A stretch of 64,000 bases of DNA from Polynucleobacter sp. MWH-Braz-FAM2G (lineage in GTDB: Bacteria; Pseudomonadota; Gammaproteobacteria; Burkholderiales; Burkholderiaceae), in the NCBI RefSeq assembly GCF_018687635.1, contig NZ_CP061300.1, forward strand, positions 682,001 through 746,000. Reading direction: 5' to 3'. The notes beneath the pieces were generated by a model. That model was not told the DNA's origin. It made no database searches and saw nothing but the letters and a program-made list of their open reading frames with translations. Shown piece by piece: positions 38,985 to 50,449 of this stretch (positions are counted from its first letter, which is position 1; each line of letters opens with the position of its first letter). Both the position numbers and the translations under genes were made by a program.

Positions 38985-40345
38985 ATCCAGTCATCACCAT
39001 TGTCGGCCGTCCCAATGTTGGAAAGTCGACATTATTTAACCGCTTAACGCGTTCACGCGATGCATTAGTGGCTGATTTCTCTGGTCTGACTAGAGATCGC
39101 CACTATGGCAAGGGCCGCATTGGCGATCGCGCATTTATTTGTGTAGATACCGGTGGCTTTGAGCCTGTTGCCAAGACTGGCATTGTTGCTGAAATGGCCA
39201 AGCAAACGAAACAGGCTGTCGCTGAATCCGATATTGTGATTTTCTTGGTCGATGGTCGCCTTGGTATGGCGCCGCAAGATCGTGTCATTGCTGATTTCTT
39301 GCGTAAGACTGGCAGACCAGTCATTTTGGCTGTAAATAAAACAGAAGGCATGCAAGCTGGTGTTGTTACTGCCGACTTTCATGAGCTAGGTTTGGGCGAG
39401 CCTTTCCCGATTTCATCAGCTCATGGCGATGGCGTACGTGGCTTGATTGATGATGCTTTAGATTCATTGGGCGTCGCTGAGCCAGATGAAGAAGAGTTGG
39501 CGAACGATCCAAATCGTCCGATGAAAATCGCTGTGGTAGGGCGACCAAATGTAGGTAAATCGACGTTAATCAATAAGTTAATTGGTGAAGAACGCGTCAT
39601 TGCTTTTGATATGCCAGGCACTACGCGGGACGCAATTGAAGTGCCCTTTGAGCGCAATGGCAAACCTTATATCTTGGTAGACACGGCAGGTTTGCGTCGT
39701 CGTGGAAAAGTATTTGAAGCAATCGAGAAATTCTCGGTCGTGAAAACATTGCAAGCAATTGCAGATTGCAATGTAGTGATCTTGATGCTTGATGCTCAAC
39801 AAGATATCTCTGAGCAAGACGCTCACATTGCTGGATTTATTGTTGAAGCTGGGCGCGCATTAGTGGTGGCAGTGAACAAGTGGGATGGAATTGACTCATA
39901 CGTTAAAGAGCGTGCTCGTTTAGAAATTGCTCAAAAGCTTCGCTTCTTAGATTTTGCAAATGTTCATCCTATTTCCGCAAAAAAGGGTACTGGCCTCAAA
40001 GAGCTCTTTAAGGATGTGGATGCTGCCTATGCTGCAGCTATGGCAAAGCTTCCAACCCCGCGCTTAACTCGTATCTTGCAAGAGGCAATCGAGCACCAGC
40101 AACCAAAACGGGTGGGTATGGGTCGTCCAAAATTGCGCTATGCACACCAAGGGGGCATGAACCCTCCAATTGTGGTTATTCATGGCACATCATTGAGTGG
40201 TGTGACTGATAGCTACAAACGATACTTGGAAGGTCGCTTCAGGGATGTCTTTAAATTGCGTGGCACGCCTCTGCGGATTCAGATGAATACTGCCAAGAAT
40301 CCCTATGTTGATGCGGATAAGGGCAAAAAAGGCAAAAAACGTTAA
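38981..40345 (+). CDS. der: ribosome-assembly GTPase Der (EngA)
   Basis: Two tandem GTPase domains followed by a KH-like domain, 454 residues, essential for 50S assembly. GRPNVGKST occurs twice (residues about 8-16 and 186-194); NKTE and NKWD are the G4 motifs. The basic tail (GKKGKKR) is usual. ATGA overlap with bamB implies coupled translation. Confidence 0.97.
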   Translation: MNPVITIVGRPNVGKSTLFNRLTRSRDALVADFSGLTRDRHYGKGRIGDRAFICVDTGGFEPVAKTGIVAEMAKQTKQAVAESDIVIFLVDGRLGMAPQDRVIADFLRKTGRPVILAVNKTEGMQAGVVTADFHELGLGEPFPISSAHGDGVRGLIDDALDSLGVAEPDEEELANDPNRPMKIAVVGRPNVGKSTLINKLIGEERVIAFDMPGTTRDAIEVPFERNGKPYILVDTAGLRRRGKVFEAIEKFSVVKTLQAIADCNVVILMLDAQQDISEQDAHIAGFIVEAGRALVVAVNKWDGIDSYVKERARLEIAQKLRFLDFANVHPISAKKGTGLKELFKDVDAAYAAAMAKLPTPRLTRILQEAIEHQQPKRVGMGRPKLRYAHQGGMNPPIVVIHGTSLSGVTDSYKRYLEGRFRDVFKLRGTPLRIQMNTAKNPYVDADKGKKGKKR

Positions 40346-40377
40346 TTTCGACTAAGCTTTCATTCTCAGGCTTGAAA

Positions 40378-40404
40378 GGGCTTGATTTTTCTAAAAATCA
40401 GCCC
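40378..40404. repeat. hairpin in the der-hfq spacer
   Basis: GGGCTTGATTTTT-CT-AAAAATCA-GCCC forms a long stem with one bulged base, 33 bp after the der stop. No T-run follows on the plus strand (AATATAACG), so it is a weak terminator or processing site. The remaining 143 bases to hfq are AT-rich and could hold the hfq promoter; I see no convincing consensus. Confidence 0.35.
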
Positions 40405-40547
40405 AATATAACGAGTTCGAGAAATAGTTTTAGTTCGGTGGTTTGCAAGAAAGATTTATCGGTAAGTAATCAGTAGTAAAAATTGGAATTAAATAAAAAA
40501 GCAAGACTCCCAAAATAGTAGTTAACAAAAGATAAATAAGGGGCAGT

Positions 40548-40790
40548 ATGAATAACAACAAAATTCAATTACTTCAGGATCCATTCCTCAATGCTTTACG
40601 CAAAGAGCATGTTCCTGTTTCGATCTATCTTGTGAATGGCATTAAGCTACAAGGCAATATTGAATCCTTTGATCAATATGTTGTCCTGTTGCGTAACACT
40701 GTCACGCAGATGGTTTACAAACATGCAATCTCCACGATAGTTCCTGCTCGTGCGATTGATTTCCGTTTAGAAGAAGCTGGCTCTGTATAA
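40548..40790 (+). CDS. hfq: RNA chaperone Hfq
   Basis: 80-residue Sm-like hexamer protein that pairs small RNAs with mRNAs. [21 protein letters not shown] (Sm1 region, shortened here) and [13 protein letters not shown] (Sm2; Lys-His pair for the proximal RNA site). Good ribosome binding site AGGGG at 40540-40544. The C-terminal tail is very short, as in other betaproteobacteria. It overlaps the probable start of hflX. Confidence 0.97.
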   Translation: MNNNKIQLLQDPFLNALRKEHVPVSIYLVNGIKLQGNIESFDQYVVLLRNTVTQMVYKHAISTIVPARAIDFRLEEAGSV

Positions 40791-42024
40791 AACTGGAGTA
40801 GATGCTGCTCGCGCTGTTCTAGTTGGAGTAGACACAGGGCGCGAGGATTTCGCGGATAGCATGGCTGAACTCAGCCTCTTGGCTGATAGTGCTGGTTCTA
40901 TACCTGCAGCTAGCGTTATTGCTCGCAAAGGCAGAACTGATCCCGCTTTGTTTATCGGCTCAGGTAAAGCGAATGAACTTAAGCGAGTGATGGAGGAGCA
41001 AGGCGCAGAACTGGCTATCTTCAATCATCCGCTTTCTCCGACCCAACAAAGAAACCTAGAGCGTCATATTGGCTTTCATGTCATGGATCGTACGGGATTG
41101 ATATTGGATATTTTCAGTCAGAGAGCGCAAAGTCATATTGGTAAGACACAAGTGGAGCTTGCTCAGGTGCGTTATCGCATGTCTCGTTTGGTGAGGGCAT
41201 GGAGTCACTTAGAGCGTCAACGTGGTGGTATTGGTGTGCGCGGCGGCCCTGGTGAAACGCAAATGGAGTTGGATCGCCGGATGCTGGCGACCAAAGCAAA
41301 ACGCTTAGAAAATGAGCTAGAAAAGCTTCAGCGTCAGCAAAGAACCCAGAGAAGAGCGCGTAACCGAAAAGATGTGTTTTCAGTCTCTTTGGTCGGATAT
41401 ACCAATGCTGGTAAATCGACTTTGTTTAATGCCCTAACTAAAGCAGGGACTTATGCGGCAGATCAGCTATTTGCGACCCTAGATACCACCTCTAGAAAGG
41501 TCCATTTGGATGGGGTTGGCTCAATAGTGGTGTCAGATACCGTTGGATTTATACGGGATTTGCCGCACCAGTTGGTGGAGGCGTTTAGGGCCACTTTGGA
41601 TGAAACCATCCATGCGGACCTCATATTGCATGTAATAGACGCATGTAGCCCAGTCGCAAAAGAGCAAAAGGCTGAAGTTGAGGCGGTTTTAGAGGAAATT
41701 GGGGCTGATGACATCCCCAGAATCGAGGTGATGAACAAGATCGATCAAATGCCTCAAACCTTTACTCGTGGTGCGGTTTTAGAGCGGGATAACCAGGGTT
41801 TTCCAAGCCAGGTTTTCCTGTCAGCCAAGACGGGCTTGGGCCTTGATTTACTTCGCTCAGCCCTAGCTGAATGCTCCCAAATGACTGATAGAATAAGGGT
41901 CGAGCAAAACCGTGCCAAGAAGTTATTGGCCCCGGATGAGTTTTTAGAGCCTTTACCCGAACGACCAGATACTTCTGAATTTAATCCGATTTCCAACCGA
42001 AGCTATTTTTCTAATGATGCGTAA
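40783..42024 (+). CDS. hflX: ribosome-associated GTPase HflX (start probably CTG)
   Basis: GTPase that splits stalled 70S ribosomes. GTP site [15 protein letters not shown]3 [18 protein letters not shown]4 NKID; N-terminal HflX domain with GKANELKRV and the Gly-rich [19 protein letters not shown]. The first ATG in frame is 40861, but the bases before it, back to 40783, read in frame as [20 protein letters not shown] and on, which is the usual HflX N-terminus. The only initiation codon available is CTG (40783, or 40777), six bases after GAAGAAG at 40770-40776. I start it at 40783 (413 residues, normal length). The call for the gene is firm; the start is inference. Confidence 0.9.
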   Translation: MYKTGVDAARAVLVGVDTGREDFADSMAELSLLADSAGSIPAASVIARKGRTDPALFIGSGKANELKRVMEEQGAELAIFNHPLSPTQQRNLERHIGFHVMDRTGLILDIFSQRAQSHIGKTQVELAQVRYRMSRLVRAWSHLERQRGGIGVRGGPGETQMELDRRMLATKAKRLENELEKLQRQQRTQRRARNRKDVFSVSLVGYTNAGKSTLFNALTKAGTYAADQLFATLDTTSRKVHLDGVGSIVVSDTVGFIRDLPHQLVEAFRATLDETIHADLILHVIDACSPVAKEQKAEVEAVLEEIGADDIPRIEVMNKIDQMPQTFTRGAVLERDNQGFPSQVFLSAKTGLGLDLLRSALAECSQMTDRIRVEQNRAKKLLAPDEFLEPLPERPDTSEFNPISNRSYFSNDA

Positions 42025-43546
42025 ATTTCTCGACCTATTTTCGGTCAATGATCCAGGTTGGGGCAATAGTCACAATTCTGGAGGATCTAAAGATGCCAAA
42101 GACGGGCAGGGAAATGATCAAGCTCCAAAAAAGGATCCAGAAACCAATAATCCGGTAGAAACCCAGCCAGGCAATCGTCCGCCCATTCAGCCAACCAAAC
42201 CTGATGGTCCTCCTGACTTGGATGAGTTGTGGCGTGATTTCAACGACAGAATTTCTGGCATCTTTGGTGGCAATAAAAAGCCAGGCGCAACTGGGTCGTC
42301 TTCAAGCAATCCTAGCAACAAACCAAATAGCACAGATATTCCTCCGCCATCGCAACGCGGGGGTGGAGGCGGAGGTGGTAACGGTGGCTTTAGTGCCCCT
42401 AACTTCAATTTCAGCAATCCATTTGGGTCAAAGGCAGGCATCCTGATTGCAGGCGCCGTGGTGTTTTTCATGTGGATATGTAGCGGCTTCTTCATCATTC
42501 AAGAAGGACAAGCTGGCGTCATTCTGACCTTTGGCAAATACGACTACACCGCTAAACCGGGCATCAACTGGCACATGCCTTGGCCAATTCAGTCTGAAGA
42601 GACAGTGAACTTATCTGGTGTACGTTCGGTGGAAGTGGGGCGTCCCGTACTCATCAAGGCAACAAATCAAAAAGATTCCTCCATGCTGACTGAGGATGAA
42701 AACATTATTGATGTGCGCTTTGCTGTGCAATACCGCTTAAAAGATCCAACGGATTATTTATTTAATAATCGCGATCCCGATATGGCTGTTGTGCAAGCGG
42801 CAGAAACCGCTGTTCGGGAAATTGTTGCCCGCAGCAAAATGGATACCGTGCTGTATGAAGGTCGAGAAAAGATTGGTATTGATTTAGCGAATTCCATTCA
42901 GAAGATTTTGGATAGCTATAAAACTGGTATTTATGTGACCAGTGTGACGGTGCAGAATGTCCAGCCACCTGAGCAGGTACAAGCAGCATTTGATGATGCA
43001 GTTAAAGCAGGTCAAGACCAGGAACGTTTAAAGAGTGAAGGTCAGGCTTATGCGAATGACATTATTCCGCGTGCTAAGGGAACGGCAGCTCGTTTGATTC
43101 AGGAAGCCGAAGGCTATAAAGCGCGTGTAGTCGCCACTGCTGAGGGTGACGCAACACGCTTTAAGCAAATTTTGGCCGAGTACTCCAAGGCTCCGCAAGT
43201 AACACGCGATCGCATGTACATCGATAGCATGCGTGAGATGTATAACAATGTCACCAAGATCTTGGTGGACACCACGAAGAGTAATAGTCTTTTATACCTT
43301 CCTTTGGATAAGATCGTTGCGCAGGTTAGTGCTGAAAGTGCTCAAGCTGCTAGTGCGCAATCTAACTCATCTGGAGCCGCTACCCCAACAGGTAGTGTGA
43401 CTGTCGGCGGTGCTACTGGTACAAATACCTCAAGCTCTTCTTCGGGCAGTTCATCTAGCCCAGCGCCTGCACCCCAAACGCCAGCAACAAATAGTTCATT
43501 GGATAAGCGAGATGGTTTCCGCAGTCGTGATCGGGAGGCCAGATAA
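42014..43546 (+). CDS. hflK: FtsH protease modulator HflK
   Basis: 510-residue inner-membrane SPFH protein that with HflC forms a cage around the FtsH protease. N-terminal Pro/Gly/Asn-rich cytoplasmic region (about 1-145, with a GGGGGGNGG run), TM helix (about 146-166, AGILIAGAVVFFMWICSGFF), SPFH domain (about 170-350) and a Ser/Ala-rich C-terminal tail. ATG 42014 overlaps hflX by 11 bases; ATG 42017 is equally possible. The stop overlaps hflC by one base (TAATG). Confidence 0.95.
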   Translation: MMRKFLDLFSVNDPGWGNSHNSGGSKDAKDGQGNDQAPKKDPETNNPVETQPGNRPPIQPTKPDGPPDLDELWRDFNDRISGIFGGNKKPGATGSSSSNPSNKPNSTDIPPPSQRGGGGGGGNGGFSAPNFNFSNPFGSKAGILIAGAVVFFMWICSGFFIIQEGQAGVILTFGKYDYTAKPGINWHMPWPIQSEETVNLSGVRSVEVGRPVLIKATNQKDSSMLTEDENIIDVRFAVQYRLKDPTDYLFNNRDPDMAVVQAAETAVREIVARSKMDTVLYEGREKIGIDLANSIQKILDSYKTGIYVTSVTVQNVQPPEQVQAAFDDAVKAGQDQERLKSEGQAYANDIIPRAKGTAARLIQEAEGYKARVVATAEGDATRFKQILAEYSKAPQVTRDRMYIDSMREMYNNVTKILVDTTKSNSLLYLPLDKIVAQVSAESAQAASAQSNSSGAATPTGSVTVGGATGTNTSSSSSGSSSSPAPAPQTPATNSSLDKRDGFRSRDREAR

Positions 43547-44415
43547 TGAATGCCAACCGTTTAATTGCTGCGATCATTGGATTTGTCGCGCTCATTTATA
43601 TTTTGTCATCTAGTATTTTTGTTGTAGACCAGCGTAAGTTTGCTGTGGTGTTTTCTTTTGGGCAGATAGTGCGCGTGATTGAGAACCCTGGTATTCAATT
43701 GAAGTTCCCTGCGCCGTTTGAAAGTGTGCGTTTTTTTGATCGTCGTATTCTGACGATTGATAATCCAGAGGCAGAGCGCTTTATTACCGCTGAGAAGAAA
43801 AATCTCTTAGTGGATTCTTATGTGAAATGGCGTATTGTCGATCCACGTAAATTCTTTATTAGCTTTAAAGGCGATGAGCGCCTCGCGCAAGATCGTTTAA
43901 CCCAACTAGTTCGCTCCGCTTTAAACGAAGAGTTCACCAAACGCACTGTTCGTGAGCTGATTTCGGATCAGCGTGAAGAAGTGATGCAAGGTATTCGAAA
44001 AAAGGTGGCTGATGACGCATCCGATATCGGTGTTGAAATCGTCGATGTTCGCTTGAAGCGCGTTGACCTCTTAGCGGAGATCAGTGATTCGGTTTATCGC
44101 CGCATGGAAGCAGAGCGTAAGCGTGTGGCAAATGAACTCCGCTCCACTGGAGCTGCTGAGTCCGACAAGATTCGTGCCAATGCTGAACGCCAACGCGACA
44201 CGATTCTGGCTGAAGCTTATCGTGATGCGCAAAAAATCAAAGGCGCTGGTGATGCCAAGGCAACAGCGCTCTATGCCGAGGCGTTTGGACGAGATCCTCA
44301 ATTTGCCCAGTTCTACCAAAGCCTGGAGGCCTATAGAAATTCGTTTAAGGATAAGAAGGATGTCATGGTCGTTGAGCCTAATGGCGAGTTCTTTAAGTTC
44401 CTGCACAAAAAATAA
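43546..44415 (+). CDS. hflC: FtsH protease modulator HflC
   Basis: 289-residue partner of HflK. N-terminal TM helix (about residues 4-22, LIAAIIGFVALIYILSSSIF) followed by the SPFH domain (VDQRKFAVVFSFGQI, then EEVMQGIRKKVADDASDIGVEI) and a helix with ANAERQRDTILAEAYRDAQK. Translation starts on the hflK stop (TAATG). Confidence 0.95.
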   Translation: MNANRLIAAIIGFVALIYILSSSIFVVDQRKFAVVFSFGQIVRVIENPGIQLKFPAPFESVRFFDRRILTIDNPEAERFITAEKKNLLVDSYVKWRIVDPRKFFISFKGDERLAQDRLTQLVRSALNEEFTKRTVRELISDQREEVMQGIRKKVADDASDIGVEIVDVRLKRVDLLAEISDSVYRRMEAERKRVANELRSTGAAESDKIRANAERQRDTILAEAYRDAQKIKGAGDAKATALYAEAFGRDPQFAQFYQSLEAYRNSFKDKKDVMVVEPNGEFFKFLHKK

Positions 44416-44435
44416 GAAAGCGAATAGTTCAAATC

Positions 44436-45599
44436 ATGAATCGTTGGTTACTTCCTGAAGATATTGCAGATGTATTGCCTGCTGAGGCTCGCAAGGTAGA
44501 GTCTTTGCGCCGTGCTATTTTGGATTTATACCAATCGTATGGTTATGAACTGGTCACACCACCCATTCTAGAATTCCTAGACTCTTTACTGACTGGTACT
44601 GGTTCAGATCTCAATCTGCAAACCTTTAAGTTGGTTGATCAACTCTCTGGTCGGACATTGGGCTTGCGCGCTGACATCACACCGCAAGTAGCCCGTATTG
44701 ATGCTCATCTCTTAAATCGCGCTGGTGTGACACGACTTTGTTATGCCGGTTCTGTTGCTCACGCTCGCACACCTGTTGGAAGTTCGGCACGCGAAGAGTT
44801 GCAACTGGGCGCTGAAATTTATGGATGCGCTACTTGGGAAGCGGATTTAGAGGCCATTACTTTATTGTTGAAGACCTTATCTTTGGCTGGGATGGAAAAA
44901 GTCTATCTAGACATCTCACATGCTGGTATTTTGGCGGGGATCTTGGATGGCCAAGATCTTGATAAGGAAACCATTGAAGCTTTGTATGGCTTACTCCAAA
45001 GCAAAGATCGTCCTCGCTTAAGTCAATGGGCAAAATGCTTGCCAACAACAGTTGCCAGTGCGCTGGTGGCGCTAACTGAGCTCAATGGCCCATGCACAGA
45101 AGTATTGGCAAAAGCCAAAAACGATTTGCCTAAGCACGCCATGATCGATCAAGCGATTACGGATCTTGAGCGTTTAGTGGCATCGGCTCAAAAGTTGTCG
45201 GTTAACTTGGAATTGAGTATTGATCTAGCGGATTTACGTGGTTATCAGTATCACAGTGGCGTCATGTTTGCTGCTTATGTCGATCAGTTACCTCAGCCCA
45301 TTGCTAGGGGTGGTCGCTATGATCATGTTGGCCAGGCTTTCGGTCGCCCACGTCCTGCGACAGGTTTCTCCTTGGATCTGCTAACTCTTGCAAATCTATC
45401 GCCCATCAAGGTGCGCCAGCTAGCTATTTTGGCGCCTTGGATTGAGGATGCCGCGTTAAACCAGGCAATTGCAAAGTTGCGCGATGCGGGAGAGGTAGTA
45501 ATACAAGTTCCAGCCGGCGAAGACTTAGAGTCTGCCGTATACGAATGTGATCGAGAGTTGGTTAAACAGGGTAGTTCTTGGGAAGTAAAGAAGAAGTAG
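44436..45599 (+). CDS. hisZ: ATP phosphoribosyltransferase regulatory subunit HisZ
   Basis: 387-residue HisRS paralogue that activates the short form of HisG in the first step of histidine synthesis. MNRWLLPEDIADVLP at the start, synthetase-like motif PPILEFLDSLLTG and LGLRADITPQVAR, and HisZ-type GGRYDHVGQAFG. It lacks the anticodon-binding domain. hisZ just before purA is typical of betaproteobacteria and means the organism uses a HisG(S)/HisZ hetero-octamer. Confidence 0.94.
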   Translation: MNRWLLPEDIADVLPAEARKVESLRRAILDLYQSYGYELVTPPILEFLDSLLTGTGSDLNLQTFKLVDQLSGRTLGLRADITPQVARIDAHLLNRAGVTRLCYAGSVAHARTPVGSSAREELQLGAEIYGCATWEADLEAITLLLKTLSLAGMEKVYLDISHAGILAGILDGQDLDKETIEALYGLLQSKDRPRLSQWAKCLPTTVASALVALTELNGPCTEVLAKAKNDLPKHAMIDQAITDLERLVASAQKLSVNLELSIDLADLRGYQYHSGVMFAAYVDQLPQPIARGGRYDHVGQAFGRPRPATGFSLDLLTLANLSPIKVRQLAILAPWIEDAALNQAIAKLRDAGEVVIQVPAGEDLESAVYECDRELVKQGSSWEVKKK

Positions 45600-45620
45600 C
45601 TGAGTACATTAAAGCAGTAG

Positions 45621-47000
<1,380 letters not shown>

Positions 47001-47068
47001 TGGAAAATATCTAGATTAATCAATTATTAAAGCCTTTTTATTAACTTTTTGTTCAAGAAAATATCAAC

Positions 47069-49282
47069 ATGACCGCGCGCACAACCTGCAATAGCCTTCA
47101 AGTGGCCACCCCTTTATATCGCTTTATCGAAGATAAAGTTCTTCCAGGTACTGGCATTAAGAGTGCTGACTTTTGGAAAGGTTTTGATGAGATAGTCAAA
47201 GACTTAACTCCAAAAAATGAAGCATTGCTTGCTAAGCGTGATCGTATTCAGTTGGATTTAGATAAATGGCATCAAGCCAATCCTGGTCCGATCAAAGATA
47301 TGCCAGCGTATCGTAAGTTCTTAAAAGAAATTGGTTACTTGGATGAAGTGCCAGGAAAAGTTACCGCTACTACCAAGAACGTAGATGACGAATTAGCACT
47401 TCAGGCGGGCCCTCAGTTAGTGGTTCCAGTTCTCAATGCACGTTATGCATTAAATGCTGCTAATGCACGTTGGGGTTCTTTGTATGACGCTCTTTATGGC
47501 ACAGATGTTCTATCTGAGGAAGATGGCGCTACCAAGACTGGAGCCTATAACCCAATTCGTGGTGCAAAAGTAGTTGCCTATGCTCGCAATTTCTTGGATC
47601 AATCAGCGCCATTAGCAAAAGGATCTCATCGTGATTCAGTTGCTTACACTGTTGATGGAAATAAGTTAGTAGTTCAGCTAAAAGATGGCAGTAGCACGGG
47701 TTTGGCAGATGAGAAGCAATTTGTAGGCTATCAAGGTGAGGCAGCTGCGCCAAGCTCTGTCTTGTTGCGTAACAATGGTATTCATATTGATATTGAAATC
47801 AATAAAAACAAAACTATTGGTGCGAGCGATCCTGCCGGCATCAACGACGTTGTATTAGAGGCTGCTTTGTCTACTATTTTGGACTTAGAAGATTCCATTG
47901 CAGCGGTGGATGCCGATGACAAAGTGCTTGCCTATGAAAATTGGCTTGGTATTTTGAAGGGCACTTTAGTTGAGGAAGTGAAGAAGGGCGACAAGACTAT
48001 TACTCGCGCTCTCAACCCAGATCGCAAATACAAAGCTGGTATTGGCGCTGTTGATGCTAAAGACGGCATCGTTACTTTGCATGGCCGCTCATTATTGTTC
48101 CTGCGTAATGTTGGACACCTAATGACTAATCCAGCCATCATTACTGGCGAAGGCAAGGAAATCTACGAAGGTATTTTGGATGCGGTTGTCACAGTATTAA
48201 TTGCTTTGTATGACATCAATCGTCCAGCAAGCCAGGCAATTGGCAATACTCGCAAAGGTTCTGTTTATATCGTTAAGCCAAAAATGCATAGCCCTGAAGA
48301 AGTTGCTTTTGCTGGCGAACTCTTTGGTCGTGTAGAGAAATTGCTCGGTTTACCAGCTGATACCGTGAAGTTAGGCATCATGGATGAAGAGCGTCGCATG
48401 AGCGCCAATATCAAAGCCGCTATCGCAGCTGCTGGTGCTCGCGTTGCCTTTATTAATACAGGCTTCTTAGATCGTACTGGTGATGAAATGCATACCGCGA
48501 TGTACGCTGGTCCAATGATGCGCAAAGGTGATATGAAAACCAGCAAATGGTTATCAGCCTATGAGCGTCGTAACGTATTTGCAGGTTTGGATTGTGGTTT
48601 GCGTGGCCGCGCTCAAATCGGTAAGGGTATGTGGGCAATGCCTGACATGATGAAAGCCATGGTTGAGCAAAAGATTGTTCATCCGAAAGCAGGCGCCAAT
48701 ACTGCTTGGGTTCCATCTCCTACTGCAGCTACATTGCACGCCCTGCATTACCACCAAGTCAATGTTGCTGAACTCCAAAAAGAAATGGAGAAGCTAGATA
48801 CTGCCGCTGAGGCAGAGGCATTGATCAATGATTTGCTAACTATCCCAGTGGTAGAAAAGGCAAACTGGTCAAAAGAAGAGATTCAACAAGAGCTAGACAA
48901 TAATTGCCAAGGTATTTTGGGTTATGTAGTGCGTTGGATTGATCAGGGCGTAGGTTGCTCTAAGGTGCCAGATATTCATAACGTGGGCTTGATGGAAGAC
49001 CGCGCAACTTTGCGCATTTCAAGTCAGCATATTGCAAACTGGTTACTCAATGGCATTGTGACTGCTGATCAAGTCAATGAGACCTTGCAACGTATGGCTA
49101 AAGTTGTGGATGGGCAGAACGCTGGCGATCCTTTGTACAAGCCAATGATGCCAAATTATCAAGACTCTTATGCTTATAAAGCAGCCAGCGACTTGATTTT
49201 TAAAGGCCTTGAGCAGCCAAATGGCTATACCGAACCACTATTGCATGCATGGCGCTTAGAGGTGAAGAAGGCACATGCCTAA
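47069..49282 (+). CDS. glcB: malate synthase G
   Basis: Glyoxylate-cycle enzyme condensing glyoxylate and acetyl-CoA to malate, 737 residues, matching the long monomeric G isoform. Catalytic region [30 protein letters not shown], and [14 protein letters not shown]. The glyoxylate-binding Arg/Glu/Asp are in these segments. It suggests growth on C2 compounds or glycolate. Monocistronic, ended by a clear terminator. Confidence 0.97.
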   Translation: MTARTTCNSLQVATPLYRFIEDKVLPGTGIKSADFWKGFDEIVKDLTPKNEALLAKRDRIQLDLDKWHQANPGPIKDMPAYRKFLKEIGYLDEVPGKVTATTKNVDDELALQAGPQLVVPVLNARYALNAANARWGSLYDALYGTDVLSEEDGATKTGAYNPIRGAKVVAYARNFLDQSAPLAKGSHRDSVAYTVDGNKLVVQLKDGSSTGLADEKQFVGYQGEAAAPSSVLLRNNGIHIDIEINKNKTIGASDPAGINDVVLEAALSTILDLEDSIAAVDADDKVLAYENWLGILKGTLVEEVKKGDKTITRALNPDRKYKAGIGAVDAKDGIVTLHGRSLLFLRNVGHLMTNPAIITGEGKEIYEGILDAVVTVLIALYDINRPASQAIGNTRKGSVYIVKPKMHSPEEVAFAGELFGRVEKLLGLPADTVKLGIMDEERRMSANIKAAIAAAGARVAFINTGFLDRTGDEMHTAMYAGPMMRKGDMKTSKWLSAYERRNVFAGLDCGLRGRAQIGKGMWAMPDMMKAMVEQKIVHPKAGANTAWVPSPTAATLHALHYHQVNVAELQKEMEKLDTAAEAEALINDLLTIPVVEKANWSKEEIQQELDNNCQGILGYVVRWIDQGVGCSKVPDIHNVGLMEDRATLRISSQHIANWLLNGIVTADQVNETLQRMAKVVDGQNAGDPLYKPMMPNYQDSYAYKAASDLIFKGLEQPNGYTEPLLHAWRLEVKKAHA

Positions 49283-49330
49283 TGATTGTTTGCAGTATGC
49301 ATTCATAATCATTTAGCCTGGATAGTAAAT

Positions 49331-49366
49331 AAAATGGATTTGCCTTTAAAGCAAATCCATTTTTTA
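49331..49366 (+). terminator. rho-independent terminator after glcB
   Basis: AAATGGATTTGC, loop CTTTAAA, GCAAATCCATTT then TTTATT: a 12-bp perfect stem and T-run starting about 50 bases after the malate synthase stop. Confidence 0.85.
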
Positions 49367-49380
49367 TTGAGCATCGCCGA

Positions 49381-49878
49381 ATGTTTAGTTTTCTAAACCC
49401 TCTTTCTAAACCACAAGTTCACTTTCCATTTCAGTTCAATGATGGGGGTAGGGCAGACGCTGGCTTTAAGGGTGGTGCTGGAGATTGCGTTGTCAGGTCT
49501 ATTGCGATAGCTGCAAACTTACCTTATATGCAAGTCTACGAAGATCTGCGGCTTGCCAATGAAAGTTATGCGCTACTTAGAAATGATCGACTTGCTAAAA
49601 AATTAAATGCAAAGGGATCATCTCCTCGAAATGGCAATCATCGCAATGTGTTTCATGACTATATTCTGGGTCTAGGATTTGAGTGGGTGCCAACCATGAA
49701 GGTTGGTGCGGGTTGTCAGGTACATTTGCGCCCAAATGAGCTTCCCTCTGGAATACTCATTGCTAAAGTTTCAAAGCATGTATGTGCCATTATTGATGGT
49801 GTGATTCATGATACGCATGACCCATCGAGGGGAGGAAACCGCTGTGTCTATGGCTATTACATCAAGAGGAAGCGCTAA
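49381..49878 (+). CDS. papain-like protein of unknown function
   Basis: 165 residues, no signal peptide or TM helix. The layout resembles a small papain-fold hydrolase: candidate nucleophile Cys in GGAGDCVVRSIAIA (about residue 38), His in VSKHVCAIIDG (about 140) and Asp in HDTHDPSRGGNR (about 150), with hydrophobic strands between. Similar sequences occur in bacteria and phages, as far as I can recall; substrate unknown. ATG 49381 lies 15 bases after the glcB terminator, leaving little room for its own promoter. Its 3' end overlaps the opposing channel gene by 17 bases. Confidence 0.7.
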   Translation: MFSFLNPLSKPQVHFPFQFNDGGRADAGFKGGAGDCVVRSIAIAANLPYMQVYEDLRLANESYALLRNDRLAKKLNAKGSSPRNGNHRNVFHDYILGLGFEWVPTMKVGAGCQVHLRPNELPSGILIAKVSKHVCAIIDGVIHDTHDPSRGGNRCVYGYYIKRKR

Positions 49879-50416
49879 GATCCTTCTGATGATGCTTTAA
49901 ATTCCAAGCGGACTTATAGGCATTTGTCATGCCGATCATGACGGAGGTCGTCCACGCCATGCAGAATAAGCCCGAAAATGAAATAAAGAATGCTAGGCTT
50001 TTCCACCCAATAGGCAGAATGTCATCAACAAATCCTATCGTGGTGTAGCAACTTCCTGCGAAGATGAGTGACTTTACAGCATCCTCTACCAAATTTAGTT
50101 TGAGTAGATAGATGGTCCACAGCACAATTTCGATAATGTGGATAACAGCGATAAAGAAAAATGCCGCATAAAAGTGAAAGAACACTCGGTTGTACTGTTT
50201 CAGTTTTAAATTTTGGTTGGTGATTCTTTCGAAACGAAGGATGATGTAATTGATCCAGCCGCCATGGAAAAAAAGTACCGCGATTAGTCCTAGCGCTCCA
50301 AATAAAACATCTTTTAAGAGCGGGATTAATGGGATTCCTAACAAAGATGTCTGTACAGCAGCGTCAGGGGTCAATGGCATATATAAGGGGCGTCTAGTGG
50401 ATTGGCGGGTAAGCAA
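49862..50416 (-). CDS. two-TM potassium-channel-like protein
   Basis: 184-residue membrane protein. A pore-type segment FAGSCYTTIGFVDDILPIGW (selectivity-filter-like TTIGF) lies between hydrophobic helices, followed by FFISFSGLFCMAWTTSVMIG. Two further helices precede it (about residues 25-55 and 70-105), so four TM segments in all; only the last pair forms the pore unit. The filter differs from the classical TVGYG, so K+ selectivity is unproven. The start at 50416 or ATG 50380 is open. Confidence 0.75.
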   Translation of the reverse strand: MLTRQSTRRPLYMPLTPDAAVQTSLLGIPLIPLLKDVLFGALGLIAVLFFHGGWINYIILRFERITNQNLKLKQYNRVFFHFYAAFFFIAVIHIIEIVLWTIYLLKLNLVEDAVKSLIFAGSCYTTIGFVDDILPIGWKSLAFFISFSGLFCMAWTTSVMIGMTNAYKSAWNLKHHQKDLSASS

Positions 50417-50449
50417 TTATTTTCATCAAGCACGATAATGTCACAGTGA

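Noticed and set aside
40767..41024. 85-codon minus-strand frame over the hfq/hflX junction
   Set aside because: A shadow of hflX; the plus-strand reading has conserved HflX sequence.
42187..42498. 103-codon minus-strand frame inside hflK
   Set aside because: Proline runs mirror the Gly-rich N-terminal region of HflK.
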